Origin: Pseudomonas serboccidentalis
GTDB lineage: Bacteria; Pseudomonadota; Gammaproteobacteria; Pseudomonadales; Pseudomonadaceae
Length of the DNA: 64,000 bases
Assembly (NCBI RefSeq): GCF_028830055.1
Contig: NZ_CP101655.1
Span: 4,491,780-4,555,779, forward strand
Direction: 5' to 3'
The position numbers were made by a program, and so were the translations under genes. The notes under the pieces are model-generated. The model ran no database searches. It worked only from the letters and a program-made list of their open reading frames with translations, and was not told the origin of the DNA. Positions within the stretch are counted from its first letter, which is position 1; the number at the start of each line of letters is the position of its first letter. Positions 39,572 through 50,600 of this stretch are shown piece after piece.

Positions 39572-40242
39572 TCCCGCGCCTCCAGCACGTAGCCGACACC
39601 GCGCAGGGTGTGGATCAACTTGTTGTCGAACGGGTCGTCGATTTTCGCCCGCAAACGGCGGATCGACACTTCGACCACGTTGGTGTCGCAGTCGAAATTC
39701 ATGTCCCACACCAGCGAGATGATCTGCGTGCGGGTCAGCACCTCGCCGGACTGGCGCATCAGCAGGTGCAGCAGGGCGAATTCCTTGGTGGTCAGGTCGA
39801 TACGCTGCGCGCCACGAAACGCCCGATGGCGGCCCGGATCGAGCTCCAGATCGGCCACCTTCAGCACCTGCGGCACCGGGATGTTTTCGCTGCGACGCAT
39901 CAAGGTGCGCACCCGCGCCAGCAGTTCGGGAAACTCGAACGGCTTGACCAGATAATCATCGGCGCCCAGATCCAGACCACGGATCTTGTCCGCCAGCCGT
40001 CCGCGCGCGGTGAGCATCATCACTCGCGTTGAGTGGGTGCGGCGCAGTTGTTCCAGTACGCCCCAGCCGTCCAGTTCCGGCAGGTTCACGTCGAGAATGA
40101 TCAGGTCATACACCTGTTGTTGCGCCAGATGTAATCCATCGGCGCCATTGACGGCGTGGTCCACGATATAACCACTTTCGGTCAAACCCTGATGCAAGTA
40201 TTCGGCAGCTTTAAGCTCGTCCTCGACGACAAGGATTCGCAT
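39568..40242 (-). CDS. czcR: OmpR-family metal response regulator CzcR-like
   Basis: Response regulator of 224 aa. The receiver has D51 in [14 protein letters not shown] and K in YLVKPF; the winged-helix DNA-binding domain covers about 125-222 ([15 protein letters not shown] recognition region). It closely follows the CzcR/CopR/IrlR subfamily pattern. It diverges from czcC across a 410-bp gap, and it is expected to activate czcCBA and its own operon when metal is in excess (family knowledge). Confidence 0.92.
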   Translation of the reverse strand: MRILVVEDELKAAEYLHQGLTESGYIVDHAVNGADGLHLAQQQVYDLIILDVNLPELDGWGVLEQLRRTHSTRVMMLTARGRLADKIRGLDLGADDYLVKPFEFPELLARVRTLMRRSENIPVPQVLKVADLELDPGRHRAFRGAQRIDLTTKEFALLHLLMRQSGEVLTRTQIISLVWDMNFDCDTNVVEVSIRRLRAKIDDPFDNKLIHTLRGVGYVLEARE

Positions 40243-40652
40243 GATCTTTCACCACTTTTATTTAATGGAGATTTAATTAAGGTGGCCGGGGAAAGTTGTT
40301 GTTTTTGTAGGGGCTTCCGGACGGTTCAATAACTCGATGATGGGCACGGTAAAGGCTGAAGTGGCTACAGGGTCAACCAGCGAAGCCTTTAAATCGGCCA
40401 TCTGCGACAGCCTGTCGCAACAGGGAAGGCAGATTTTCATGAGTTCGATTTCGGCAAGTGCTGTTCGGCAGATAACTAGTGCGTATTTGTTTCGATGTAT
40501 TGCGACAAAACCCTTTGCACTTCGCATCCTAGAGCAAAACAACTTCCGCCAACCGTGGATAACGGATTTGTAATGTTCCAGTCACCTTGTCGATAAGTTC
40601 AAAACCCTACCGTGGCGGCATCAAAGATTCTTGAATAAAGGAAGTCTTCCAA
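40243..40652. other. Intergenic region between czcR and czcC
   Basis: 410 bp without a gene I can support. It is AT-richer than its surroundings and must contain the divergent czcRS and czcCBA promoters. I see no convincing sigma70 pair and no REP. Short overlapping open frames on both strands (about 78 and 89 codons) lack ribosome sites, signal peptides or recognisable motifs. Confidence 0.5.
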
Positions 40653-41900
40653 TTGCCCGGTTTAATCGAACTGACGGCGCGATCACGCCTGAATAAAACC
40701 GCCAGCGGCCTCTTGTTGTTGGCGTGCAGCAGCCTTGCCAGTGCCTCGACCCTGACCCTGGATCAGGCGCTGCAAAGCGCCTTCGCCGGCAACCCGGACC
40801 TGGCCGCTGCGCAGTGGGAAATCGGCATTGCCGAGGGGGATCGCCAACAGGCTGGGCTGATCCCCAACCCCGAAGTGTCGTGGGAGGCCGAAGACACTCG
40901 ACGCAATTCGCGCACCACCACGGTGATGCTCAGCCAGCCGATTGAACTGGGCGGCAAACGCGGTGCGCGGATCGACGTCGCCAGCCGTGCGCAGGACGCC
41001 GCCGGCATCGAGCTTGCGCGCAAGCGCAATGCCTTGCGCGCCGATGTCATTCAAGCATTCAACAGCGCGCAAACCGCGCAGCAACGTTTGCAGCTGTCGC
41101 GCCAGTCGCTGCAACTGGCCGAGCACGGTTTGCGCGTAGCCCAGGGCCGTATCGAGGCGGGCAAATCGTCGCCGGTCGAGGGCACGCGGGCGCAAGTGCA
41201 GCTCTCGGAAGTGCGCCTGGAGCTGAGCCGCGCCGAACGCGATCAGGCCAACGCGTATCAGCAGTTGGCGCAGGTCATGGGCGCACCGTTGCCCACGTCG
41301 ACCAACGTGCAAGCCGCCACGCAAAACCTCGCCACGGTGCCGCCGCCGAGCCGTTTGCTCGAGCGTCTGAACCAGAGCGCTGAACTGCGTCTGGCCAAGC
41401 TGCAGATCGATCAGCGCGAAGCGTCGTTGGGCCTGGAAAAGTCTCAGCGCATTCCCGACCTGACCGTGAGCATCGGCAGCCAGTACAGCGAGACCGAGCG
41501 CGAGCGGGTCAACGTGGTCGGGCTGTCGATGCCGATTCCGCTGTTCAACCGCAATCAGGGCAACGTGTTGGCGGCGGCGCGGCGCAGCGATCAGGCGCGG
41601 GATTTGCGCAACGCCACCGAGCTGCGTTTGCGCACCGAAGTCCAGACCAGCCTTGAGCAATGGCAGACCGCCAATGGCGAAGTCAAAGCCTTCAATCAGA
41701 CCATCCTGCCCGCCGCACAAAGTGCAGTCGACAGCGCCACCCGGGGTTTCGAAATGGGCAAGTTCGGCTTCCTCGACGTGCTCGACGCCCAGCGCACGCT
41801 GATCGCCGCGCGCAGCCAATACATCCAGGCCGTGAGCGAGGCGACCGACGCCCGCGTGCGCCTCGAACGGATCTTCGGCGACCTCAGCGTCCTCCCTTGA
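40653..41900 (+). CDS. czcC: CzcC outer-membrane metal efflux factor
   Basis: TolC-like outer-membrane channel of the CzcCBA pump, 415 aa, with signal peptide ending SSLASAS at about residue 32. Two OEP repeats are visible: ALQSAFAGNPDLAAAQWEI near 39-57 and the second half beginning around LNQSAELRLAKLQ. The start is read as TTG 40653 with AAAGGAAG 9-16 bases upstream, since no ATG precedes the signal peptide; a start at an internal codon is possible. First gene of czcCBA. Confidence 0.9.
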   Translation: MPGLIELTARSRLNKTASGLLLLACSSLASASTLTLDQALQSAFAGNPDLAAAQWEIGIAEGDRQQAGLIPNPEVSWEAEDTRRNSRTTTVMLSQPIELGGKRGARIDVASRAQDAAGIELARKRNALRADVIQAFNSAQTAQQRLQLSRQSLQLAEHGLRVAQGRIEAGKSSPVEGTRAQVQLSEVRLELSRAERDQANAYQQLAQVMGAPLPTSTNVQAATQNLATVPPPSRLLERLNQSAELRLAKLQIDQREASLGLEKSQRIPDLTVSIGSQYSETERERVNVVGLSMPIPLFNRNQGNVLAAARRSDQARDLRNATELRLRTEVQTSLEQWQTANGEVKAFNQTILPAAQSAVDSATRGFEMGKFGFLDVLDAQRTLIAARSQYIQAVSEATDARVRLERIFGDLSVLP

Positions 41901-41949
41901 ATTTAACTTTTCAGACAACTGCGCGAAGGCACGGCGCAGAGGAGTTTCC

Positions 41950-43143
41950 ATGGATAAAAAACTGATGGTGGTCGCGGTGGCGACCTTGGTGCTGGGTATT
42001 GGCATCGGCGCGATGTGGCCGACCACGAGCACGCTCGAAGCGCACGCCGATGAGGCCTCCGAACACGCCGATCACGCGGAGGAGGGCGCTGCGGCCGACG
42101 GTGAACATGACGAAGAAGGGCACATTGAACTGAGCGCCGAGCAGATCGCGGCGGCGGGTATTCAACTGGCCGAGGCGCGAGCGCAGAGCATCAGTCTTGG
42201 CCTGTCGTTCCCCGGCGAAGTGCGCTTCGATGATGACCGCACCGCCCACGTCGTACCGCGAGTGCCGGGGGTGGTCGAGTCGGTGGCAGTCAACCTCGGG
42301 CAACCGGTGAAAAAGGGCCAGTTGCTGGCGGTGATCGCCAGTCAGCAGATCTCTGAGCAGCGCAGCGAACAGGCCGCCGCGCAACGGCGTCTGGCGTTGG
42401 CGCGCACCACCTACGAGCGCGAGAAAAAGCTGTGGCAGGACAAGATCTCCGCCGAGCAGGATTTCCTGCAGGCGAAGCAGGCGCTGGAGGAGGCGGAAAT
42501 CGCCATGAACAACGCCCGGCAGAAAATCAGCGTGCTCAGCGGCAGCGTGGTCGCCACCGGCGGCAATCGCTACGAACTGCGCGCACCGTTCGACGGTGTG
42601 GTGGTGGAAAAACACCTGACGCCGGGGGAGGTGGTCGATGAAACCACGGCCGCTTTCACCCTTTCGGATTTGTCTCGCGTGTGGGTCACGTTCGGCGTCT
42701 CGCCCAAGGACCTGACCAAAGTGCAGGTGGGCAAACCGGTGACCGTCAGCGCACCTGAACTGAAAGCGCAAGTGACCGGCAGCGTGGCTTACGTCGGCAG
42801 CCTGCTCGGCGAACAAACGCGCACCGCGACCGTCCGCGTCACTTTGGAAAACCCGCAGGGCTCGTGGCGTCCGGGGCTGTTCGTCAGCGCGCTGGTTGCC
42901 ACTGACAGCCGCCAGGTCAAGGTGGCCGTGCCGGAAACCGCGATCCAGACCGTCGAGGACAAACCCACGGTGTTCGTGCGCACCGACGACGGCTTCAAGG
43001 CGCAAGCGGTGGAGCTGGGCAGCCGCGCAGCCGGCCACGTGGAAGTCACCCAAGGGCTGGAAGCGGGCGTGCAAGTCGCCAGCGCCGGCAGCTTTGTCCT
43101 CAAGTCGGAGCTGGGCAAAGCCTCAGCCGAGCACAGTCATTAA
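41950..43143 (+). CDS. czcB: CzcB periplasmic adaptor (RND membrane fusion protein)
   Basis: Adaptor of 397 aa with an N-terminal membrane anchor (MVVAVATLVLGIGIGAMW). A His/Glu/Asp-rich segment follows at about 33-56 (EAHADEASEHADHAEEGA region) that may bind metal. Then come the lipoyl (VVESVAVNLGQPVKKGQLLA), helical hairpin and beta-barrel domains, and a C-terminal membrane-proximal domain. It lies 49 bp after czcC and 15 bp before czcA. Confidence 0.92.
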   Translation: MDKKLMVVAVATLVLGIGIGAMWPTTSTLEAHADEASEHADHAEEGAAADGEHDEEGHIELSAEQIAAAGIQLAEARAQSISLGLSFPGEVRFDDDRTAHVVPRVPGVVESVAVNLGQPVKKGQLLAVIASQQISEQRSEQAAAQRRLALARTTYEREKKLWQDKISAEQDFLQAKQALEEAEIAMNNARQKISVLSGSVVATGGNRYELRAPFDGVVVEKHLTPGEVVDETTAAFTLSDLSRVWVTFGVSPKDLTKVQVGKPVTVSAPELKAQVTGSVAYVGSLLGEQTRTATVRVTLENPQGSWRPGLFVSALVATDSRQVKVAVPETAIQTVEDKPTVFVRTDDGFKAQAVELGSRAAGHVEVTQGLEAGVQVASAGSFVLKSELGKASAEHSH

Positions 43144-46314
<3,171 letters not shown>

Positions 46315-46319
46315 TCCCT

Positions 46320-46408
46320 TGTAGGAGTGAGCCTGCTCGCGATATCGGTCTATCAGCCAGATTTACATCGGCTGACCCACCGCTATCGCGAGCAGGCTCA
46401 CTCCTACA
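46320..46408. repeat. REP inverted pair after czcA
   Basis: Perfect 25-nt arms (46320-46344 and 46384-46408) of the TCGCGAGCAGGCTCACTCCT family, 5 bp past the czcA stop. It may define the 3' end of the czcCBA mRNA. Confidence 0.78.
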
Positions 46409-46512
46409 GGTTTTGTATACGCACATTACGAATCTGTAATTCCCCCGCCACCGTCACGAAAGGTGCGCCTTGTTACCTTGATCCCGTCAGCTACTTAAAC
46501 GAGGAATCAACG

Positions 46513-46713
46513 ATGAAATTCGCCCAATTCAGTACCTTCGCAGCCGCCCTGATGCTGTCGTCCCTGGCCATGGCCGAAGGCGGCGGTGACCGCACCTTCG
46601 ACCGCATGATGACTGCCAATGACCGCTCCATGGAGCTGTTCGTGGCCAAGGAACAGGCCCGCGACCCGGTCGTCGTCAATGACAAGAAAGACGACAAGAC
46701 CAAAGACCTGTAA
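46513..46713 (+). CDS. PtrA-like small periplasmic protein
   Basis: 66-aa protein with a signal peptide (cut after SSLAMA, residue 21) and a 45-residue charged mature part beginning EGGGDRTFDRMMTANDRSM, ending in a Lys/Asp run. The EGGGDRTF start is the pattern of the PtrA N-terminal family, small periplasmic proteins induced by copper through CopRS in P. aeruginosa. GAGGAATCAACG precedes the ATG. It lies after czcCBA and 66 bp before a paralogue, so metal control by czcRS is plausible but not shown. Confidence 0.8.
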   Translation: MKFAQFSTFAAALMLSSLAMAEGGGDRTFDRMMTANDRSMELFVAKEQARDPVVVNDKKDDKTKDL

Positions 46714-46779
46714 GCCCGTCGCACTGGAACAAGCCCGTTGTCGTGTGCCGATGCCGGGCTTTTTTACGGAGGAGTAAAC

Positions 46780-47112
46780 ATGCAGTTGAGCAAATGGATG
46801 ACCTTCGCTGCCGTCATGGCGATGTCGGTGAACGCACTGGCTGAAGGCGGTGGCGATCGCACTTTCGAGCGTGCCTTCAGCGCCAACGCCAAAGCCATGG
46901 AGCAATACGCAGCCGAGCGCGGCAAAGCGGCGCCGATGGTCAAGGAATACGAATACGGAATGAAGCTGGACGTGGTGAAAATCGTCAGCGTGGTGAAGCC
47001 GCAGCCAAGTTGCTCGGTGGTCCCGACCGCCATGACTTACGAGGATTCGCAAGGGCAGCTCAATACCCTCAAGTACAGCGTGGCGGGTGTGTGCCGTAAC
47101 AGCGGTGGCTAG
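46780..47112 (+). CDS. PtrA-like N-terminus fused to a DUF2790 domain
   Basis: 110-aa secreted protein: signal peptide (cut after VNALA, residue 21), then EGGGDRTFERAFSANAKAM, nearly the same opening as its upstream neighbour. From about residue 52 comes a DUF2790-like domain (YEYGMKLDVVKIVSVVKPQP, C85 and C105 in TLKYSVAGVCRN). Start ATG 46780 has an excellent GGAGGAG site. The two genes look like a duplication in which the second gained a C-terminal domain. The function is unknown; location suggests a role in metal stress. Confidence 0.78.
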   Translation: MQLSKWMTFAAVMAMSVNALAEGGGDRTFERAFSANAKAMEQYAAERGKAAPMVKEYEYGMKLDVVKIVSVVKPQPSCSVVPTAMTYEDSQGQLNTLKYSVAGVCRNSGG

Positions 47113-47138
47113 CCCGCCTGAGTCGTCACGGTCGACAC

Positions 47139-47231
47139 CCCCTGTAGGAGCTGCCGAAGGCTGCGATCTTTTGATCTTGATCTTTAAAGTCAAAGTCAAA
47201 AGATCGCAGCCTTCGGCAGCTCCTACAGGGG
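47139..47231. repeat. REP inverted pair, GTAGGAGCTGCCGAAGGCTG family
   Basis: Perfect 34-nt arms (47139-47172 and 47198-47231), the longest pair of this family here, 27 bp past the DUF2790 gene. Confidence 0.8.
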
Positions 47232-47282
47232 TATTTTTGCCAAATCACGATCTGTATTTAGATTCGGAATGTTTAAAGGTTG

Positions 47283-47590
47283 TGTGGGAAAAGCAGAACC
47301 TTCCCACAATGTTTTCAGGTTGTCCGTCGGACGTCCGCTCTCTAGCCTGTGTGGGTCGCTGCCAAATCAGCGATCGGGATTGGAACCCCGCGGCTTAACT
47401 GACGCAAAACGCACCGTTCATGACGTATGCTTGCACACTTTCATGTGTGCACTCCGTTATGGCGGCTGTGCGCGGGAGACTTCGAGTCTGTCGGGTTTTG
47501 CTCAGTTGCCCGGGTTCCAACCTGCGTACAGCTGCCACCCTTTCGCGTGGAACCGAAAGGGCCAGCTCCACCGTCAAGCTGAGTAAAAAC
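47283..47590 (+). promoter_or_regulatory. Highly structured leader upstream of the DUF6124 gene
   Basis: Roughly 300 bases with at least four perfect local hairpins: 47283-47290/47301-47308 (TGTGGGAA), 47356-47361/47368-47373 (TCGCTG), 47432-47438/47445-47451 (TGCACAC) and 47538-47545/47554-47561 (CCCTTTCG). A 9-bp long-range complement also joins TTGGAACCC (47380-47388) to GGGTTCCAA (47512-47520). There is no convincing open frame in it. From memory, similar leaders precede other small DUF genes in Pseudomonas; I cannot check this. It may be a regulatory RNA element or a separate small RNA. Confidence 0.5.
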
Positions 47591-47857
47591 ATGATGAAAA
47601 AGCCAACCCCCAATCCCCCCGAAGAAACAACGTTTGTAGATCCCGACCCAACATCCCCCTACGCCGCCATCGACACCCACAAACTCCACGAAGCCGCCGA
47701 GCGCGCCCTCGACTACTACCTCAACCCCACACCTTCAATCATGGCCGCCCCGTACACCACCAACGCACTGTTCCTGGTCAATCCCGACGCCGACACCGAA
47801 TCCCTGCTGGCCAACGCCTGCGAATCCCTGGCCTCGGCCACGGTGATGCTCGGCAGC
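47591..47857 (+). pseudogene. DUF6124 family gene, 3' end lost at a REP sequence
   Basis: The first 88 codons (MMKKPTPNPPEETTFVDPDP...SLASATVMLG) follow the DUF6124 family closely, including the PYAAIDTHKLHEAAERALDYYL helix. Exactly at GGCAGCTCCTACAGG (47852-47866), the end of a second-family REP, homology stops. The frame then runs into the reversed oprD terminator and antisense oprD sequence, staying open to 48199. The conserved C-terminal helices expected of the family (about 30-40 residues) are missing. I therefore read it as a broken gene, although a chimeric protein could still be made. Function of the family is unknown. Confidence 0.7.
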
Positions 47858-47884
47858 TCCTACAGGATTGTGTTTCGGGACGGC

Positions 47885-47909
47885 AAAAAAAAGCGCCCCG
47901 AAGGGCGCC
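47885..47909 (-). terminator. Intrinsic terminator of the OprD-family porin gene
   Basis: On the - strand a GCGCCC-TTCG-GGGCGC hairpin followed by eight T residues, about 65 bp past the porin stop. Confidence 0.9.
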
Positions 47910-47973
47910 AAAAATTCACCTCTGACCAAAGGAGCAAGGAGCTTCTAAAGGTGAATGGTATTGCTCGTGAAAC

Positions 47974-49299
47974 TCAGAGAATCGCCAGCGGGTATTCGAC
48001 GATCACCCGCACTTCATCCAGGTCGGACTCGAACGCCGTGGCGCGGGTGGTGGCCTGGCGCAAGCGCAGCGACAGGTCTTTCATCGAACCGCTCTGCACC
48101 ACGTATTTGACCTCCACATCACGCTCCCAGCGCTTCTGGTCGGTCAGCGGGTTGCCTTCGGCATTGCGGCGCATGTACACGGCGTTGGCATTGGAATAGT
48201 CGGCGTCGGTGCCGCGCGCGTAACGGGTCATGAACGACAAGCCCGGTACGCCATAAGCGGTCATGTCGAGGTCGTAGCGCACCATCCACGAACGTTCTTT
48301 CGGCGAGTTGAAGTCGCTGTACTGGATCGAGTTGTCGAGGAAGATCGAGTCGGACTGGCGCAGGTAGTCGAAGTCATCGTTGCCGTTGTTGCGCTGGTGG
48401 GAGAGGGCGACGGAGTGCGCGCCGAGTTTCACCCCGACGCGGCCGCTCCAGATGTTGTTGACGAACTGGCCGAGCAGCTGTTTGCCTTCGTCGACCGCCT
48501 TGTAATAGTTCAAGCCACCGAACAGCGACAGGTCGTCCGACAGTGGATAGGTCCATGCGGTACCGGCGTAGTACTGATTCCAGGCATCCTTCAGGCGACT
48601 GGAGTACAGGCTGAAACTGAGGTTCTTGTTCAACGCATAATCGCCGCCGCCGTAAGCGATCCATGGCGAATTGACCGGGCCTGCGTAGAAGGTCACGAAG
48701 TTCTCGCGCATGTCGCTGGACACTGGTTGGCTCATCGCATGCAGGCGTCCGCCCTGAATCGACAGACCTTCGATGCTGGTGTTGGTCGCCGTCACGCCGC
48801 GAAAGCTTTCCGGCAGCAAACGCGAGTCGCCGGCCGCCACCATCGGGTTGGCCGGGAACACATCACCGACCTTGACCACCGTATCGAATGCCCGCACTTT
48901 CGCGGCGCCGCCGACCTTGGTGTATTCGTCCCGCGCCTGGCCGTCACGGTTGACCGGCAACACATCGAACGAACTGCGCCCACCGTTGCGCCCGTCACCG
49001 GTGTCGAGTTTCAGACCAATCATCGCAAATGCATCGACACCGACCCCAAAGGTGCCTTGGGTGAAGCCGGATTCGAACTTGCTGATGACCGCATGCGCCC
49101 AGGCTTCGGAATAGCCGTTGCCGGTAGGGCTGGACTGGCCGTTGCGGTGATCGCGATTGAAGTAGAAGTTGCGGTTGAGCACCGTCAGGCTGCTGCCTTC
49201 GACAAAACCCTCGGGCTTGTCTTCTGCAAACACCATGGACGGCCCGGAGCCGACCACCACTGCTAAAGCGGCCATCGACATTTTCGTATGGTTAACCAT
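47974..49299 (-). CDS. OprD family outer-membrane porin
   Basis: Outer-membrane substrate-specific channel, 441 aa. The signal peptide ends SMVFA at about residue 26. The family pattern is clear (EGFVEGSSLTVLNRNFYFNRD, GYSEAWAHAVISKFESGFTQGTFG, GLSFMTRYARGTD), and it ends with the typical last strand VRVIVEYPLAIL. ATG 49299 has AAGGAG 6 bases upstream. The member within the family and its substrate cannot be told. It lies close to czc genes; in P. aeruginosa CzcR represses oprD, but no shared operator is visible here. Confidence 0.93.
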   Translation of the reverse strand: MVNHTKMSMAALAVVVGSGPSMVFAEDKPEGFVEGSSLTVLNRNFYFNRDHRNGQSSPTGNGYSEAWAHAVISKFESGFTQGTFGVGVDAFAMIGLKLDTGDGRNGGRSSFDVLPVNRDGQARDEYTKVGGAAKVRAFDTVVKVGDVFPANPMVAAGDSRLLPESFRGVTATNTSIEGLSIQGGRLHAMSQPVSSDMRENFVTFYAGPVNSPWIAYGGGDYALNKNLSFSLYSSRLKDAWNQYYAGTAWTYPLSDDLSLFGGLNYYKAVDEGKQLLGQFVNNIWSGRVGVKLGAHSVALSHQRNNGNDDFDYLRQSDSIFLDNSIQYSDFNSPKERSWMVRYDLDMTAYGVPGLSFMTRYARGTDADYSNANAVYMRRNAEGNPLTDQKRWERDVEVKYVVQSGSMKDLSLRLRQATTRATAFESDLDEVRVIVEYPLAIL

Positions 49300-49434
49300 C
49301 AAACACTCCTTGGGTTCGGCAGAACGGGAACGTGCGTCGGCGTGGTTTTATTGTTCGACGGGCAAGGGCCCGCCGGCATTGGTCGCCGGGTGACATCGTT
49401 GCAAGCTGCGGATAACGCCAAGGTGATGAGGGAA

Positions 49435-49617
49435 TTACAATTTCGTCATGTGCGTTTGGTTTGAGCTCAATCGGTGTGTGGGATTGTTTGTTTCCTCGCT
49501 TTTATCGGAATCCTTTACCAGATGAAGCTTGGTGGTCCGTAGTTTGACTTTGCCTTCGCGCTCATCTGCCAAGGATTTCAAGCCGTCCAGTAGTTCGGAA
49601 AAAATGTCTCGTTTCAT
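49435..49617 (-). pseudogene. Truncated HigA/NadS-type antitoxin remnant
   Basis: The 60-codon frame begins MKRDIFSELLDGLKSLADER, followed by GKVKLRTTKLHL, the standard N-terminus of about 100-aa XRE-type antitoxins. After residue 35 it diverges into a polar tail and stops, so the helix-turn-helix domain is absent. A GGAGGAACA site precedes the ATG. No toxin gene is found on the same strand upstream, where its HigB-like partner normally lies. It is probably a decayed toxin-antitoxin locus. Confidence 0.6.
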
Positions 49618-49687
49618 TGTTCCTCCGTGCCTCGATTGATCTTTTCGGCAATTACTGAGGATAGAGAAGTGCCTCAATTCTGGCTGT

Positions 49688-49867
49688 ATGACGAACCTGA
49701 CCTTCTTGCAAGAGCTTTCGATAGAGCAACAAAGAGACTTCGCGATTGACGTGTCGGAACAATCCACAGCACTATCCGACCATGACTGCCCAACACCGAA
49801 TGAACATGATGTGCTCCTCTATGACCGCTTCCGGCGGGCCATAAGGTCATACGTGTTTGTCATTTGA
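49688..49867 (+). CDS. Possible small protein of 59 aa
   Basis: Open frame MTNLTFLQELSIEQQRDFAI... ending RSYVFVI, acidic in the middle with no signal peptide or recognisable domain. It stops 9 bp before a good intrinsic terminator that has no other obvious client on this strand. No strong ribosome site is seen. It lies opposite the 5' flank of the antitoxin remnant, in the space where the toxin gene would be expected. It may be a real gene that replaced part of that locus, or chance. Confidence 0.4.
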   Translation: MTNLTFLQELSIEQQRDFAIDVSEQSTALSDHDCPTPNEHDVLLYDRFRRAIRSYVFVI

Positions 49868-49876
49868 CGTGTACCC

Positions 49877-49907
49877 AAAGCCCCGCCAGAAATGGACGGG
49901 GCTTTTT
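49877..49907 (+). terminator. Intrinsic terminator
   Basis: AGCCCCG / CGGGGCT stem, extended by two CC/GG pairs, followed by TTTTTC. It lies between the possible 59-aa gene and the GNAT gene on the + strand. Confidence 0.8.
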
Positions 49908-49942
49908 CATTGCCCGTCCGTACATGGCTCATGGAGAGAGAA

Positions 49943-50407
49943 ATGTTCGAAATCAGAAGAGCGACCCCGGACGAAGCCCAGATTGCCTTCGATATCCGGC
50001 GACTAGCGATTCGGCACCAATGCATCGGTGCCTACAGCCAGCAGCAAATGCTCGATTGGACCAAAGGAGCGGCCGAAGACGGCTACGACACGCTCATGGC
50101 AAAGCACTTCTATCTGGTCTGCATTGAGGGTGAACCCGTGGCAACTGGAATGCTTGATCTGGAGCAGCGTGAAATCGGCGCGATCTTCATTCACCCGGAT
50201 TTCATGCAGCGTGGGCTGGGCAAGCGTGTTCTGTTCTTTCTCGAAGATTTAGCGCGGGATCTGGGGCTGGCCGAGGTGTGTCTGGACGCAACGTTGAATG
50301 CTGCCGACTTTTATCGGCGCTGTGGTTACGTCGGGGAGGGGAGTGCGATTTATCAATCGCCTTCGGGTCTGCAACTGGCCTGCGTGCCGATGGTGAAGAC
50401 GCTGTGA
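49943..50407 (+). CDS. GNAT family N-acetyltransferase
   Basis: Cytosolic acetyltransferase of 154 aa, substrate unknown. The acetyl-CoA loop is MQRGLGKRVLFFL (about 90-102, R/Q-x-x-G-x-G pattern) and motif B is NAADFYRRCGYVGEG (about 122-136). ATG 49943 follows GGAGAGAG; longer in-frame starts at 49892 or 49931 lie in or near the terminator. It appears monocistronic. Confidence 0.88.
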   Translation: MFEIRRATPDEAQIAFDIRRLAIRHQCIGAYSQQQMLDWTKGAAEDGYDTLMAKHFYLVCIEGEPVATGMLDLEQREIGAIFIHPDFMQRGLGKRVLFFLEDLARDLGLAEVCLDATLNAADFYRRCGYVGEGSAIYQSPSGLQLACVPMVKTL

Positions 50408-50413
50408 TGCCAT

Positions 50414-50519
50414 TGTGGCGAGGGAGCTTGCTCCCGCTGGGGCGCGAAGCGACCCCGCTCTTTGTTTCAAACGAATGGGACTGCTACGCAGTCCAGCGGG
50501 AGCAAGCTCCCTCGCCACA
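50414..50519. repeat. REP inverted pair, GGCGAGGGAGCTTGCTCCCG family
   Basis: Perfect 25-nt arms (50414-50438 and 50495-50519), same family as the emrA-emrB pair, with a GGACTGCTACGCAGTCC-type inner hairpin. It lies between convergent GNAT and nuoN. Confidence 0.76.
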
Positions 50520-50549
50520 GGTTATTTGTTGCTACATAAATCCCGTAAA

Positions 50550-50576
50550 ACAAAAAACGGCACCCGAAGGTGCCGT
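50550..50576 (-). terminator. Intrinsic terminator of the nuo operon
   Basis: On the - strand ACGGCACC-TTCG-GGTGCCGT followed by TTTTTTG, 25 bp past the nuoN stop. Confidence 0.92.
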
Positions 50577-50600
50577 TTCCGTTTGTAGCCAGCCGAGCAA

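Noticed and set aside
39572-39709. N-terminal extension of the sensor kinase frame
   Set aside because: It lies wholly inside the response regulator gene; the ATGA overlap start at 39571 begins directly before the first TM helix.
40273-40573. Two overlapping short frames (about 89 codons on -, 78 on +) between czcR and czcC
   Set aside because: No ribosome sites, signal peptide or recognisable motif, and they overlap each other on opposite strands in a region that must hold promoters.
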